Below are positions 35,453-46,783 of a stretch of DNA of 64,000 nucleotides, one piece after another (the first letter of the stretch is position 1; every line of letters begins with the position of its first letter). The notes under the pieces are model-generated. The model was not told where the DNA came from and did not search any database. It saw only the letters and a list, made by a program, of their open reading frames with translations. Made by a program: the position numbers and the translations under genes. Source of the DNA: Mycobacterium sp. Aquia_216. GTDB lineage: Bacteria > Actinomycetota > Actinomycetes > Mycobacteriales > Mycobacteriaceae. The stretch covers positions 4,898,001 through 4,962,000 of the forward strand of contig NZ_CP113529.1 in the NCBI RefSeq assembly GCF_026723865.1. The letters are read 5' to 3'.

Positions 35453-38400
35453 GTGTTCGTCACCGACGACAGCATCGTGTACAGCGCGTCGGACCTGGCC
35501 GCGGCCGCCCGATGCGAGTACGCGCTGCTCCGGAATTTCGACGCGAAGCTGGGCTGGGGACCCGCCGTCGACGTCGAGGACGAGTTGCTGGCACGTACCG
35601 CCACGCTCGGTGACGCCCACGAGCAACGCGAGCTCGACCGGCTGCGCGAGGAGTTCACGGACGGCGTCGCGGTCATCGGACGCCCGCCGTATACCCGCGC
35701 CGGACTGACCGCCGCCGCCGAGCAGACCCGGCGTGCCATCGTCAACCGCGCCCCGGTGGTGTATCAGGCCGCGATGTTCGACGGCCGCTTCGTCGGGTTC
35801 GCCGACTTCCTGGTCGCCGATGGTGAGCAGTATCGCCTGATCGACACCAAGCTGGCCCGCTCCCCCAAGGTCACCGCGTTGCTGCAACTCGCGGCGTACG
35901 CCGATGCACTCGCCGGGATGGGAGTGTCCGTCGCGGCCGAGGCCGAGCTGCGGCTGGGCGACGGCTCGGTCGTGCGGTATCGCGTCTGTGATCTGATCCC
36001 CGTCTTTCGATCGCAGCGCGCACTGTTGCAGCGGCTGCTCGACGGGCACTACGCCGGCGGCGACCCGGTGCGCTGGGAAGACGAGGGCGTGCGGGCATGC
36101 TTTCGCTGTCCGCTGTGCGTCGAGCAGCTGCAGTCCGGCGATGATCTGCTGCTGGTGGCCGGCATGCGAGTCAGCCAGCGGGACAAGCTGATCGACGCCG
36201 GGATCACCACGGTCGCCGACCTGGCCGAACATCGCGGGCCGTTGCCCGACCTGGCGGCCGGCGTTCTGGCCAAGCTGACCGCTCAGGCGAAACTGCAAAT
36301 ACGACAACGTGATACCGGGATCCCGCAGTTCGAAGTTGTCGATCCCCAGCCGCTCGCGCTGTTGCCGGAGCCCGACCCCGGTGATCTGTTCTTCGACTTC
36401 GAGGGCGATCCGCTGTGGACCGCCGACGGCCACGACTGGGGCCTGGAATACCTGTTCGGGGTGTTGGACGCCGCAGGCAAATTCAGCCCGCTGTGGGCGC
36501 ATGGCCGGGTGGACGAGCGCAGGGCCCTGATCGATTTCCTCGCGATGGTGGCCAAACGCCGCAAGCGTCGACCCAACATGCACATCTACCACTACGCGCC
36601 GTACGAGAAGACCGCCTTGTTGCGACTTGCCGGACGTTACGGTGTCGGCGAGGACGAGGTCGACGAACTACTGCGCAGCGGTACGCTGGTCGACCTGTAT
36701 CCGTTGGTGCGCAAGAGCATTCGGGTAGGCGCTGAGTCTTTCAGCCTCAAGGCTCTCGAGCCCCTGTATATGGGCACACAGCTGCGCTCGGGGGAGGTCA
36801 CCACGGCCGCCGATTCGATCACCTCCTATGCCAGGTCCTGCGAACTGCGCGATGCCGGCCGCGCCGACGAAGCCGAAACCGTGCTCAAGGAGATCGAGGA
36901 CTACAACCACTACGACTGCCGGTCGACTCAGGAACTACGCAACTGGCTGCTGGTGCGAGCCTGGGAATCCGGCGTCACACCGGTTGGTGCCCAACCGGTT
37001 TCCGGCGGCAACGCCGTCGACGGCCAGGACGAACTGGCGGCGGTCCTGTCGGCGTTCGCCGGGGACGCCGCGGTCGCCGACCGCACGCCGGAGCAGATCG
37101 CCGTCGCGCTGGTGAGCGCGGCGCGCGGCTATCACCGGCGTGAGGACAAGCCGTTCTGGTGGGCGCATTTCGACCGGCTGAACTTTCCGATCGACGAATG
37201 GGCGGACAACACCGACGTCTTCGTGGCCGACGAGGCATTCCTCAGCGTGGACTGGCACACGCCTCCGCGGGCCCGCAAGCCGCAGCGGCGCGTGGTGCTG
37301 CGCGGCGAGCTGGCCCGCGGCGACCTGATGACGGACGTCTTCGCGCTCTACCAGGCGCCGGCTCCATCGAGTATGAGCGGCAATCCCGACCGGCGCGCGG
37401 CCGGACGGGCCAGGGTCGTCGAGGTCAACGACCCCGCGGTGCCCACCGAGGTCGTGATCGTCGAACGAGTCGGCAGCGACGGCAACGCATTTCATCAACT
37501 TCCCTTTGCGCTGACGCCCGGGCCGCCGCTTCCCACGACAGCGCTGCGCGAGTCGATCGAATCCACCGCGGCCGCGCTGGCCGCCGGGCTGCCGGAATTA
37601 CCGCGCACCGCGATGGTCGACGTGCTGGTGCGCCGCGCGCCCCGCACTCGCAGCGGTGCCCCACTCCCGCGCAGCACCGACACCATCGCCGATATAACAG
37701 CCGCGACACTGGATCTCGAGTCGTCCTACCTGGCGGTGCACGGTCCGCCGGGAACCGGAAAGACCTATACCGCAGCGCAGGTGATCACCGGTTTGGTCAC
37801 CGAACACGGCTGGCGCGTCGGGGTGGTGGCGCAATCGCACGCCGCGGTGGAGAACCTGCTCGACGCGGTGATCGATGCCGGCCTGGATCCGGGCCGGGTC
37901 GCGAAGAAGAAGTACGACCACCACGCTCCGCGCTGGCGGGAAATCGACGGCGGCGAGTACGCAGCATTCATCTCGGCCAGCACCGGATGCGTAATCGGCG
38001 GTACGGCTTGGGATTTCGCCAACGCCAACCGGGTGCTGCCGGGCAGCCTGGATCTGCTCGTCATCGACGAGGCAGGCCAGTTCTGCTTGGCCAGCACGAT
38101 TGCCGTGGCGCCGGCTGCGGTGAATCTGCTGCTGCTCGGCGACCCGCAACAGCTGCCGCAGGTCAGTCAGGGCACTCATCCCGAACCGGTCGACACATCT
38201 GCCCTCGATTGGCTCGTCGACGGCCAGCGTACGTTGCCCGACGAACGCGGCTACTTCCTGGACCGCTCGTACCGGATGCATCCGGCGGTCTGCGCCGCGG
38301 TCTCCGAACTGTCCTACGAGGGCAGGCTGCATCCGGTGACCGAGCGTACCGCCGCACGCGGGCTCGACGGGTATCACCCCGGCGTGCACGTGCTTTCCGT

Positions 38401-38860
38401 TCGCCACCAAGGCAACTCGATCGATAGCCCCGAGGAAGCCGACACCATCGTCGCCGAGATCCGACGGCTGCTCGGGTCGCCCTGGACCGACGAACACGGC
38501 ACCAGGGGATTGGCGGCCTCGGACGTGCTGGTGCTGGCCCCGTACAACGCTCAGGTGTCGCTGGTGCGCCGGCGGTTGACATCCGCGGGTCTGGACGAGG
38601 TCCGAGTCGGAACCGTCGACAAGTTCCAGGGCGGCCAGGCGCCGGTGGTCTTCATCTCGATGACAGCGTCGTCGGTCGACGAAGTCCCACGCGGGATCTC
38701 GTTCCTGCTCAATAGGAATCGGCTCAATGTCGCTGTGAGCCGAGCACAGTACGCGGCCGTGATCGTGCGTTCGGAATTGCTGACCGAGTACCTGCCCACC
38801 ACTCCGGCCGGCCTGCTGGAATTGGGCGGCTTCTTGGCCCTGACGGCGGGCACCCGGTAA
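35453..38860 (+). CDS. RecB-like nuclease, RNase H-like and SF1 helicase fusion (Rv1251c-like)
   Basis: About 1135 residues in three parts. First is a TM0106-type RecB/Cas4-like nuclease with a cysteine early (ARCEYALL) and a cluster ACFRCPLC that could hold iron-sulfur. Second is an RNase H-fold exonuclease-like domain with DFFFDFEGD-like acidic residues, HIYHYAPYEK and NHYDCRST. Third is an SF1B UPF1/DNA2-like helicase: Walker A GPPGTGKT (about 764-771), VIDEAGQF, GDPQQLPQVSQ, YRMHP, TVDKFQGGQ and NVAVSRAQ. It probably processes DNA or RNA ends; no pathway is assigned. It stands alone, convergent with the MFS gene. Confidence 0.92.
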   Translation: MFVTDDSIVYSASDLAAAARCEYALLRNFDAKLGWGPAVDVEDELLARTATLGDAHEQRELDRLREEFTDGVAVIGRPPYTRAGLTAAAEQTRRAIVNRAPVVYQAAMFDGRFVGFADFLVADGEQYRLIDTKLARSPKVTALLQLAAYADALAGMGVSVAAEAELRLGDGSVVRYRVCDLIPVFRSQRALLQRLLDGHYAGGDPVRWEDEGVRACFRCPLCVEQLQSGDDLLLVAGMRVSQRDKLIDAGITTVADLAEHRGPLPDLAAGVLAKLTAQAKLQIRQRDTGIPQFEVVDPQPLALLPEPDPGDLFFDFEGDPLWTADGHDWGLEYLFGVLDAAGKFSPLWAHGRVDERRALIDFLAMVAKRRKRRPNMHIYHYAPYEKTALLRLAGRYGVGEDEVDELLRSGTLVDLYPLVRKSIRVGAESFSLKALEPLYMGTQLRSGEVTTAADSITSYARSCELRDAGRADEAETVLKEIEDYNHYDCRSTQELRNWLLVRAWESGVTPVGAQPVSGGNAVDGQDELAAVLSAFAGDAAVADRTPEQIAVALVSAARGYHRREDKPFWWAHFDRLNFPIDEWADNTDVFVADEAFLSVDWHTPPRARKPQRRVVLRGELARGDLMTDVFALYQAPAPSSMSGNPDRRAAGRARVVEVNDPAVPTEVVIVERVGSDGNAFHQLPFALTPGPPLPTTALRESIESTAAALAAGLPELPRTAMVDVLVRRAPRTRSGAPLPRSTDTIADITAATLDLESSYLAVHGPPGTGKTYTAAQVITGLVTEHGWRVGVVAQSHAAVENLLDAVIDAGLDPGRVAKKKYDHHAPRWREIDGGEYAAFISASTGCVIGGTAWDFANANRVLPGSLDLLVIDEAGQFCLASTIAVAPAAVNLLLLGDPQQLPQVSQGTHPEPVDTSALDWLVDGQRTLPDERGYFLDRSYRMHPAVCAAVSELSYEGRLHPVTERTAARGLDGYHPGVHVLSVRHQGNSIDSPEEADTIVAEIRRLLGSPWTDEHGTRGLAASDVLVLAPYNAQVSLVRRRLTSAGLDEVRVGTVDKFQGGQAPVVFISMTASSVDEVPRGISFLLNRNRLNVAVSRAQYAAVIVRSELLTEYLPTTPAGLLELGGFLALTAGTR

Positions 38861-38883
38861 CGGTCCCCTCCGGCGGCCGGTCC

Positions 38884-40767
38884 CTACCGGCCTGGGGAAC
38901 GGCCGGTCGGGTCCTCGTCCGGATCGAGCCGACGTCGCGGCGAGCCGGTTGTCCGCCGGCCCGGCGATGGCGCGCCCCGACGATTGCGGCTGGCCGGACC
39001 GGACAGGTGCGGCGGAAGCTCGACGACGGGCCGGATGCGCTTCTCGCGCTCGACGCGAGAGCCGTTGTGGGCAAATCCAATCGGTGCGGGTCGCGCCTCG
39101 ACTGGGGCGATCTTGGCAGCGGTCCCGGGCTCGCTGCTCGGCTCGCGCCGCAAGATGACTTCGACATAGTCGTCGTCATCATCGGGTTCGTCGGGTCCGG
39201 ACGCCACGCCGCCGATGCCCGCGCGAGACATCACCGAGGGCGCGAAGCCGACCAGGAACAGCGCGGTGCCGATCCCGAACAACGCGATGAACGCGGGCAA
39301 GAGCACCGATTGCGACATCGCGGCCGAGAACGGCTCGCGCAGGAATTCGGGCAGTTGCAACGGAATAGCCCCATCCCCCGCGTCTTGGCTGGACGCGCCC
39401 CGCGGCATCTCGGCACCGATCCGCCACGTCATGAACGCGGCCATCGCGGCGCTGCCGAGCACCGCACCGAGCTGTCGGACCGAGTTGTAGACAGCAGAGC
39501 CGGTGCCGGCCAGCTGCGGCGGCAAGTTGCGGGTGGCGGTGGCCGTCAGCGGCGACCACACAAACGCCATCCCGACACCAATCGCGGTGAACGGCAACAC
39601 GAGCCGCCAGATCGGGGTATCCGGGCCCATCTCGAACGACAGCCACGTCAGCGAGATCGCCAGCACCGAGAACCCGAACCCGAGGACGGGCCGCGGGTGG
39701 TATCGGTCCACGATGCGGCCGACAAACGGCGCGAGCACACCGTTGGCGATTGCCATCGGCGCGATCAAAAGGGCCGAACGCGTCGGCGACAGCCCGCACA
39801 CCGTCTGCGTATAGAAGGTCAGCGGCAGCATCATCGCCGTGGAGGCGAACGAGGTGATGGCCACCCCGACGCTGCACAGGGTGAAATCGCGGTCGGCGAA
39901 CACGTCCAGCGGGATCAGCGGCTCCCGGGTGTTCACCGACTGCCAGTAGACGAACGCCGAAACGAACCCGGCGCCCGCGACGATCGTCGCCCAGATCCAC
40001 GGCTGCCATCCGGCGGCCTGGCCCTGCTGCAGACCGAACACGATCAGAAACACGCCCACCGCCGACAAGCCCACGCCGACCAAATCGAACCGGTGCGCCT
40101 GGGTGGGCAGCTCCGGAACCAGCCACACCGCCAACGCCAGCCCGGCGATGCCGATCGGGACGTTGACGAAGAAAATCCACTCCCAACCCAGCCCGTCCAC
40201 CAGCACGCCACCGGCCAACGGGCCGACCAGGCTGGCGACGCCGGCGGTGGCTCCCCACACGCTGACCGCCACCCCGCGCCGCTGGGGCGGGAAGATCCGG
40301 GTGATGGTCGACAAGGTCTGCGGCGTGAGCACCCCGGCGCCGATCCCCTGCACGACCCGGGCGGCGATCAGCATGGCGGCACTACCCGCCAGCCCGCACC
40401 ACATCGAGGCGGCGGTGAACGCCACCAGACCGATCAGATAGAGGTTCTTCGAGCCGAACCGGTCACCGAGCCGGCCGGCCACCAGCAACACCACCGCGTA
40501 TCCCAGCAGGTAGGCGCTCGTCACCCAGACCACGGCGTCGTACCCGATATGCAGGTCGGCCATGATGGTCGGGTTCGCGATCGCGACGATGGTCGAGTCG
40601 ACCATGATCATGAAGAACCCGATCATCATCGCCCAGAGCGCGTGCCACGGGTTCCCGCTCCTCAGAGCGCCGGAAGGCGCCAGGAACTTGCGGTCCTTGG
40701 CCAAGTCGGCGCGACTCGTCCCCGCGCGCCGGGCTCCGCCGGACGCCCCGGACGTCGGCGTGGTCAT
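38884..40767 (-). CDS. DHA2 (EmrB/QacA) MFS drug exporter (Rv1250-like)
   Basis: A 627-residue transporter with 14 predicted helices: motif [15 protein letters not shown], motif C region [25 protein letters not shown] and membrane Asp in [12 protein letters not shown]. About 110 cytoplasmic residues follow the last helix, with an acidic run (PDDDDD) and Arg/Pro-rich sequence, unusual in length for the family. It probably extrudes hydrophobic cations by proton exchange. GCGAGGTGAG upstream serves as the ribosome site. Confidence 0.93.
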   Translation of the reverse strand: MTTPTSGASGGARRAGTSRADLAKDRKFLAPSGALRSGNPWHALWAMMIGFFMIMVDSTIVAIANPTIMADLHIGYDAVVWVTSAYLLGYAVVLLVAGRLGDRFGSKNLYLIGLVAFTAASMWCGLAGSAAMLIAARVVQGIGAGVLTPQTLSTITRIFPPQRRGVAVSVWGATAGVASLVGPLAGGVLVDGLGWEWIFFVNVPIGIAGLALAVWLVPELPTQAHRFDLVGVGLSAVGVFLIVFGLQQGQAAGWQPWIWATIVAGAGFVSAFVYWQSVNTREPLIPLDVFADRDFTLCSVGVAITSFASTAMMLPLTFYTQTVCGLSPTRSALLIAPMAIANGVLAPFVGRIVDRYHPRPVLGFGFSVLAISLTWLSFEMGPDTPIWRLVLPFTAIGVGMAFVWSPLTATATRNLPPQLAGTGSAVYNSVRQLGAVLGSAAMAAFMTWRIGAEMPRGASSQDAGDGAIPLQLPEFLREPFSAAMSQSVLLPAFIALFGIGTALFLVGFAPSVMSRAGIGGVASGPDEPDDDDDYVEVILRREPSSEPGTAAKIAPVEARPAPIGFAHNGSRVEREKRIRPVVELPPHLSGPASRNRRGAPSPGRRTTGSPRRRLDPDEDPTGRSPGR

Positions 40768-40995
40768 GCACTCACCTCGCTTCAGTGCCCGACGATCGGC
40801 TTACCGCGGAGCAGCTGCGATACCGCCCGCACGCAGCGAATCCACCCGACCGCAACCGGCAAACGGCCCGCATCGCCACCGACCAGTGTCCAGCGTGCAT
40901 TATCCCGGGTTGGCCGACGGGCTGCGCACCCCCTGCCATCCGCGGCCGGGTTCGCGCACGCGCTGCGGCTGGCCCCGCGTTCAGCAAACCCGCGT

Positions 40996-41001
40996 TAGCC
41001 T
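40996..41001 (+). promoter_or_regulatory. -10 TAGCCT before the 260-residue membrane protein
   Basis: TAGCCT lies 30 bases before ATG 41032, leaving a short leader that contains AGGAGA. The rest of the 264-base gap (40768-41031) shows no gene. Confidence 0.4.
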
Positions 41002-41031
41002 GGGAGGAACGCCATTGGCAGGAGAAGCACT

Positions 41032-41814
41032 ATGAGCGCGCGACGTACTAGGTCACGGTCCCTGAAACGATCCGAGCAATTGCCGGATGACGCGGCGTCC
41101 GGAAGCTCCGGTCGCCCGAAGCGTTCGACGCGCGCATTGGCGCAGGTCATCGAGCGGAGTTCACGTGTCCAGGCCCCTGCCGCGGAGGCCTACGTGGCCC
41201 GGCTGCGGCGGGCATATCCCGGCGCGAGTCCCGCCGAGATCGTTACCAAGCTGGAAAACCGCTACCTGACCGTCTTGATGGCCAGCGGTGCCGCGGTCGG
41301 TTCCGCGGCGACCTTCCCCGGGATCGGAACGCTGACGGCGATGTCGGCGGGTGCCGGCGAGACCGTGTTCTTCCTCGAAGCGACCGCGGTCTTCGTCCTG
41401 TCGACCGCCCTGGTCTACGGCATCCCCGCCGATCACCACGAGCGGCGTCAGGCGCTGGTGCTATCCGTCCTGGTGGGCGACGACAGCAAGCGTGCGATCG
41501 GCGAGCTGATCGGTCCCGCGCGCACCAACGGGGGCTGGCTGGCCGAGGGCATGGCGTCATTGCCGCTGTCGAGTTTGGGGCGGCTCAACACACGGATGCT
41601 CAAGTACTTCGTCAAGCGCTACGCCCTGCGCCGTGGCGCGTTGATGTTCGGCAAAATGCTGCCGGTGGGCATCGGCGCCGCGATCGGTGGCGTCGGCAAT
41701 CGCATGGTGGCCAAGAAGATCGTCGGTAATGCCCGCCGGGCATTCGGCCCCCCGCCGCCCCGGTGGCCGAACACCTTGCTCGTGTTGCCGACGGTGCGCG
41801 AAGTGCGCCAGTAG
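41032..41814 (+). CDS. Membrane-associated protein of unknown function (Rv1249c-like)
   Basis: A 260-residue protein with a basic, Ser-rich N-terminal 45 residues. A hydrophobic Gly/Ala-rich stretch follows (GAAVGSAATFPGIGTLTAMSA and FLEATAVFVLSTALVYGI), then a second (MLPVGIGAAIGGVGNRMVAKKI), ending with a Pro-rich tail. The pattern recalls EcsC-like proteins, but this is weak. A good AGGAGA ribosome site precedes it. It sits between the MFS exporter and kgd, as Rv1249c does. Confidence 0.8.
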   Translation: MSARRTRSRSLKRSEQLPDDAASGSSGRPKRSTRALAQVIERSSRVQAPAAEAYVARLRRAYPGASPAEIVTKLENRYLTVLMASGAAVGSAATFPGIGTLTAMSAGAGETVFFLEATAVFVLSTALVYGIPADHHERRQALVLSVLVGDDSKRAIGELIGPARTNGGWLAEGMASLPLSSLGRLNTRMLKYFVKRYALRRGALMFGKMLPVGIGAAIGGVGNRMVAKKIVGNARRAFGPPPPRWPNTLLVLPTVREVRQ

Positions 41815-42003
41815 CCGTCCGGCCCCCGGTTCCACGGTCTCGCTGGCGAATTACCGGCAAAGGGTTAGCCTTTATGAGGCGGAAACGTAGCAGACCGCCG
41901 CGGGTATGAGGTACCTCGTCAATCGGGGTGCGCAGAGTCGCAGGCGCCGCGCAATAGCGCGTACAGAGCCTGCAGGACACGAGAATTGAGGCGAACAGCG
42001 GCC
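41815..42003. other. kgd upstream region
   Basis: A 189-base gap without a gene. TTAGCCT near 41865 could be a -10, which would leave a leader of over 100 bases. H37Rv carries nothing here either, as its relBE pair lies on the other side of kgd. Confidence 0.3.
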
Positions 42004-45000
42004 GTGAGCAACGTCAGTTCACCATTCGGGCAGAACGAATGGCTGGTCGAGGAGATGTACCGCAAGTTCCGCGACGACCCCTCTTCGGTGGATCCGAGCT
42101 GGCACGAGTTCCTGGTGGACTACAACCCCGAGCCAACCGGCGCGACGGCCCAGGAAACCCCGAGCCCGGGTGACGGCCAGGCGGCGGCGCCCAAGCCCGT
42201 CGTCGTCGCCGAGCCGCCGGCCGCCGCGCCCCCCCAGCCCGCCCGCACCGCTTCGGCCGGCAACGGCGCCGCCACGCCGCCGCCCGCTGCGCCCGCTCCC
42301 ACCGCGTCCGCCCCGAAGCCCCCCCTGCCCCCGCCCGCCGAAGGCGACGAGGTGCAGATACTGCGCGGCGCTGCCGCGGCCGTCGTCAAGAACATGTCCG
42401 CGTCACTGGACGTGCCGACGGCGACCAGCGTCCGTGCCGTCCCGGCGAAGCTGATGATCGACAACCGTATCGTCATCAACAACCAGCTCAAGCGCACTCG
42501 CGGCGGCAAGATCTCCTTCACCCACCTGCTGGGCTATGCGCTGGTGCAGGCGGTCAAGAAGTTCCCCAACATGAACCGGCACTATGCCGAGGTCGACGGC
42601 AGGCCCACCGCGGTCACGCCGGCGCACACCAACCTGGGTCTGGCCATCGACCTGCAGGGCAAAGACGGTAAACGCTCGCTGGTGGTCGCCGGCATCAGGG
42701 GCTGCGAGACGATGCGGTTCGCGGAATTCGTCTCCGCCTATGAAGACATCGTGCGCCGGGCCCGCGACGGCAAGCTGACCGCCGAAGACTTTGCCGGAGT
42801 GACGATTTCGTTGACCAACCCCGGCACTATCGGCACCGTGCACTCGGTGCCGCGACTGATGGCCGGCCAGGGCGCCATCATCGGTGTGGGTGCGATGGAA
42901 TATCCCGCCGAGTTCCAGGGCGCCAGCGAGGAGCGCATCGCCGAGCTGGGTATCGGCAAGCTGATCACCCTGACCTCGACCTACGACCACCGCATCATCC
43001 AGGGTGCGGAATCCGGCGATTTCCTGCGCACCATCCACGAGATGTTGCTCTCGGATGCGTTCTGGGACGACATCTTCCGTGAGCTGGGCAACCCGTACCT
43101 GCCGGTGCGGTGGAGCACCGACAACCCGGACTCGATCGTCGACAAGAACCCCCGCGTGTTGGAGTTGATCGCGGCCTACCGCAATCGCGGGCATCTGATG
43201 GCCGACATCGACCCGCTGCGTCTGGACACCGGCCGGTTCCGTAGCCACCCCGACCTCGAAATCCTCAATCACGGCTTGACGCTGTGGGATCTCGATCGGG
43301 AGTTCAAGGTCAACGGCTTTGCCGGGTGCGAGTACAAGAAGCTGCGCGATGTGCTGGGCCTGCTGCGCGACGCGTACTGCCGCCACATCGGCGTCGAATA
43401 CACCCACATCCTCGAGCCCGAGCAACAGCGATGGCTGGAAGAGCGGGTCGAGACCAAGCACGTCAAACCCACGGTGGCCGAACAGAAGTACATTCTGAGC
43501 AGGCTCAACGCCGCCGAGGCATTCGAAACCTTCCTACAGACTAAATACGTTGGGCAGAAGCGATTCTCGCTGGAAGGTGCCGAAAGCCAGATCCCACTGA
43601 TGGACGCGGTGATCGACCAGTGCGCCGAGCACGGCCTCGACGAGGTGGTCATCGCGATGCCGCACCGGGGCCGGCTCAACGTGCTGGCCAACATCGTGGG
43701 CAAGCCCTACTCGCAGATCTTCAGCGAGTTCGAGGGCAACCTGAACCCGTCGCAGGCGCACGGGTCCGGCGACGTCAAGTACCACCTCGGCGCCACCGGC
43801 GTGTACCTACAGATGTTCGGCGACAACGACATTGCGGTATCGCTGACCGCCAACCCGTCGCACCTGGAAGCCGTCGACCCGGTGCTGGAGGGATTGGTCC
43901 GGGCCAAGCAGGACCTGCTGGAACTCGGGCACGTCGACGGCGAAGAAGAACGGGCCTTCTCGGTCGTGCCGCTGATGTTGCACGGAGACGCCGCCTTCGC
44001 CGGTCAGGGCGTGGTCGCCGAGACGTTGAACTTGGCACTGTTGCCCGGCTATCGCGTCGGCGGCACCATCCACGTGATCGTCAACAACCAGATCGGCTTC
44101 ACCACCGCGCCGGAGTACTCCAGGTCGAGCGAGTACTGCACCGACGTGGCCAAGATGATCGGCGCGCCGATCTTCCACGTCAACGGCGACGACCCGGAAG
44201 CCTGCGTGTGGGTGGCGCGGCTGGCCGTGGACTTCCGGCAGACGTTCCGGAAAGACGTCATCATCGACATGCTGTGCTACCGGCGGCGCGGACACAACGA
44301 GGGCGACGACCCGTCGATGACCAACCCCTACATGTACGACGTCGTCGACACCAAGCGTGGGGCCCGCAAGAGCTACACCGAAGCCCTGATCGGCCGCGGC
44401 GACATCTCGCTGAAGGAAGCCGAGGACGCACTGCGCGACTACCAGGGTCAACTGGAGCAGGTGTTCAACGAAGTCCGTGAGGTGGAGAAGCACGGCGCGC
44501 TGCCAAGCGAATCCGTCGAGGCAGACCAGATAGTGCCCGCCGGGCTCGCCACCGCGGTGGACAAATCGCTGCTGGCCCGCATCGGTGATGCGTTCTTGGC
44601 CGTCCCGGAGGGGTTCACCGTGCACCCGCGCGTGCGACCGGTGCTGGAGAAGCGCCGGGAGATGGCCTACGAAGGCAAGATCGACTGGGCCTTCGGCGAG
44701 CTGCTGGCCCTGGGATCTCTGGTGGCCGAAGGCAAGCTGATCCGGCTGTCCGGGCAAGACACCCGTCGCGGCACGTTCTCCCAGCGGCATTCGGTAATCA
44801 TCGATCGCAACACCTGCGCCGAATTCACCCCGTTGCAGCTGCTGGCGACCAACAAAGACGGCACCCCGACCGGCGGCAAGTTCCTGGTGTACGACTCACC
44901 GCTGTCCGAGTACGCCGCCGTCGGCTTCGAATACGGCTACACCGTCGGCAACCCGGACGCACTTGTGTTGTGGGAGGGGCAGTTCGGCGACTTCGTCAAC

Positions 45001-45738
45001 GGCGCGCAGTCGATCATCGACGAGTTCATCAGCTCCGGTGAGGCCAAGTGGGGGCAGTTGTCCAACGTGGTGCTGCTGCTGCCGCACGGCCATGAGGGGC
45101 AGGGACCGGACCACACCTCCGGCCGCATCGAACGCTTCCTGCAACTGTGGGCCGAGGGTTCGATGACGATCGCGGTGCCGTCGACCCCGTCCAACTACTT
45201 CCATCTGCTGCGCCGGCACGCGTTGGACGGCGTTCAGCGCCCGCTGATCGTATTCACCCCGAAGTCCATGCTGCGCAACAAGGCGGCGGTCAGCGACATC
45301 AGGGACTTCACCGAGATCAAGTTCCGCTCGGTGCTGGAGGAACCCACCTACGAAGAAGGAATCGGCGATCGCGGCTCGGTCCGCAGAATTCTGCTGACCA
45401 GCGGCAAGATCTACTACGAGCTGGTGGCCCGCAAAGCCAAGGAGAACCGCGACGACATCGCGATTGTGCGGATCGAGCAGCTCGCGCCGCTCCCCAAGCG
45501 GCGGCTGGCCGAAACGCTGGACCGCTACCCCAATGCCGGCGAATTCTTCTGGGTGCAGGAGGAGCCGGCCAACCAGGGTGCGTGGCCGCGTTTCGGCCTG
45601 GAGCTGCCCGAGTTGCTGCCGGACAAGTTGACCGGGATCAAGCGCATCTCACGTCGGGCGATGTCGGCGCCGTCCTCGGGTTCGTCCAAGGTGCACGCCG
45701 TCGAACAGCAGGAGATTCTCGACACCGCCTTCGCCTGA
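42004..45738 (+). CDS. kgd: Multifunctional 2-oxoglutarate metabolism enzyme Kgd
   Basis: A 1244-residue fusion typical of actinobacteria. The N-terminus is [18 protein letters not shown]; an Ala/Pro linker leads to an E2-like succinyltransferase domain (active site [15 protein letters not shown]) and then the ThDP-dependent E1o domain ([36 protein letters not shown]). It acts as 2-oxoglutarate decarboxylase, as carboligase and as the E1/E2 of the dehydrogenase complex, and is inhibited by unphosphorylated GarA. GTG 42004 was chosen because the conserved N-terminus begins there; a TTG at 41986 adds six residues. No relBE pair follows it, unlike H37Rv. Confidence 0.96.
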   Translation: MSNVSSPFGQNEWLVEEMYRKFRDDPSSVDPSWHEFLVDYNPEPTGATAQETPSPGDGQAAAPKPVVVAEPPAAAPPQPARTASAGNGAATPPPAAPAPTASAPKPPLPPPAEGDEVQILRGAAAAVVKNMSASLDVPTATSVRAVPAKLMIDNRIVINNQLKRTRGGKISFTHLLGYALVQAVKKFPNMNRHYAEVDGRPTAVTPAHTNLGLAIDLQGKDGKRSLVVAGIRGCETMRFAEFVSAYEDIVRRARDGKLTAEDFAGVTISLTNPGTIGTVHSVPRLMAGQGAIIGVGAMEYPAEFQGASEERIAELGIGKLITLTSTYDHRIIQGAESGDFLRTIHEMLLSDAFWDDIFRELGNPYLPVRWSTDNPDSIVDKNPRVLELIAAYRNRGHLMADIDPLRLDTGRFRSHPDLEILNHGLTLWDLDREFKVNGFAGCEYKKLRDVLGLLRDAYCRHIGVEYTHILEPEQQRWLEERVETKHVKPTVAEQKYILSRLNAAEAFETFLQTKYVGQKRFSLEGAESQIPLMDAVIDQCAEHGLDEVVIAMPHRGRLNVLANIVGKPYSQIFSEFEGNLNPSQAHGSGDVKYHLGATGVYLQMFGDNDIAVSLTANPSHLEAVDPVLEGLVRAKQDLLELGHVDGEEERAFSVVPLMLHGDAAFAGQGVVAETLNLALLPGYRVGGTIHVIVNNQIGFTTAPEYSRSSEYCTDVAKMIGAPIFHVNGDDPEACVWVARLAVDFRQTFRKDVIIDMLCYRRRGHNEGDDPSMTNPYMYDVVDTKRGARKSYTEALIGRGDISLKEAEDALRDYQGQLEQVFNEVREVEKHGALPSESVEADQIVPAGLATAVDKSLLARIGDAFLAVPEGFTVHPRVRPVLEKRREMAYEGKIDWAFGELLALGSLVAEGKLIRLSGQDTRRGTFSQRHSVIIDRNTCAEFTPLQLLATNKDGTPTGGKFLVYDSPLSEYAAVGFEYGYTVGNPDALVLWEGQFGDFVNGAQSIIDEFISSGEAKWGQLSNVVLLLPHGHEGQGPDHTSGRIERFLQLWAEGSMTIAVPSTPSNYFHLLRRHALDGVQRPLIVFTPKSMLRNKAAVSDIRDFTEIKFRSVLEEPTYEEGIGDRGSVRRILLTSGKIYYELVARKAKENRDDIAIVRIEQLAPLPKRRLAETLDRYPNAGEFFWVQEEPANQGAWPRFGLELPELLPDKLTGIKRISRRAMSAPSSGSSKVHAVEQQEILDTAFA

Positions 45739-45816
45739 GTTTCCTTAGTCACCGGCCGGGCCTTGGTGAATACCGGCTAGCCTCGACGCATGGGGCGGAC
45801 TTGGGAAAGGGCTCAC

Positions 45817-46683
45817 ATGCAGAAGTTCGCCGGCAAGGTCGCCGTGGTGACCGGTGCGGGTTCGGGTATCGGCCAGGCGCTGGCCGTCGAGCTCGCCCGC
45901 TCGGGTGCCAGCGTGGCGATCAGTGACGTCAATGTGGACGGGCTAGCCGAGACCGAACAACTGCTGACCGCCATCGGCGCCCCGGTCAAAGCCGATCGAC
46001 TCGACGTCACCGAGCGCGAGGCCTTCCTCGCCTACGCCGACGCGGTCAACGATCACTTCGGCAAGGTCAACCAGATCTACAACAATGCGGGGCTCACCCA
46101 CATCGGCACCCTCGAGGTCAGCGGATTCAAGGACATCGAACGGGTGATGGACGTCGACTTCTGGGGTGTCGTCAACGGCACCAAGGCCTTCCTCCCCCAC
46201 CTGATCGCGTCGGGGGACGGCCACGTCATCAATATCTCCAGCGTGCTAGGGGTGATGGCGCTGCCGGGTCAGGTTGGCTACGTCTCGGCCAAGTTCGCCG
46301 TCCGCGGCTTCACCGAGGCGCTGCGCCAAGAGATGGTGGTGGCCGGCCACCCGGTCGGAGTCACCACGGTGCACCCGGGCGGCATCAAGACCTCTTTCGG
46401 CAGCAACGCCGAGATCGCCGACGGCATGGGACTCTCCCAGGACGAGGTACTCGCGAACTTCGACCAGCAGGTGGCCAAGACCACTGCGGAGCAGGCCGCC
46501 CGCGCCATCCTGGCCGCGGTGGACAGCAACAAAGCCCGGGTGCTGATCGGCCCTGATGCCAGAGGCGCGGACCTGATGACGCGGCTGTTCGGCGCGCGAT
46601 ACGGCGAGCTGATGTTCGGCGGCCCGACGCTGCTGGGCCGGTTGGCGACCTTCGTGCGCCGGCTGATGGCGCGCAAGAGCTGA
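45817..46683 (+). CDS. Short-chain dehydrogenase 1 (Rv1245c-like)
   Basis: A 288-residue classical SDR: TGAGSGIG cofactor motif, NNAG, catalytic Ser in INISSV and YVSAK (Tyr, Lys), and HPGGIKT. Asp after the first fold (SDVN) predicts NAD preference. ATG 45817 follows GGGAAAGG. An ATG at 45790, six bases after TAGCCT, would give a leaderless form nine residues longer. A close paralogue lies immediately downstream. Confidence 0.92.
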   Translation: MQKFAGKVAVVTGAGSGIGQALAVELARSGASVAISDVNVDGLAETEQLLTAIGAPVKADRLDVTEREAFLAYADAVNDHFGKVNQIYNNAGLTHIGTLEVSGFKDIERVMDVDFWGVVNGTKAFLPHLIASGDGHVINISSVLGVMALPGQVGYVSAKFAVRGFTEALRQEMVVAGHPVGVTTVHPGGIKTSFGSNAEIADGMGLSQDEVLANFDQQVAKTTAEQAARAILAAVDSNKARVLIGPDARGADLMTRLFGARYGELMFGGPTLLGRLATFVRRLMARKS

Positions 46684-46783
46684 CGCCCGGCCACCCGGGC
46701 AGCCCGCCCGGCCACCCACTGCTACCCGGGACCGCTGGTACCAGTAATCTCGAGGCGAGTGTGGACACGAGGGAGGGGTGCGC

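Noticed and set aside
39007..40998. 663-codon open frame on the plus strand
   Set aside because: Antisense to the MFS exporter and extremely rich in His/Arg/Gln/Asp; no known domain.
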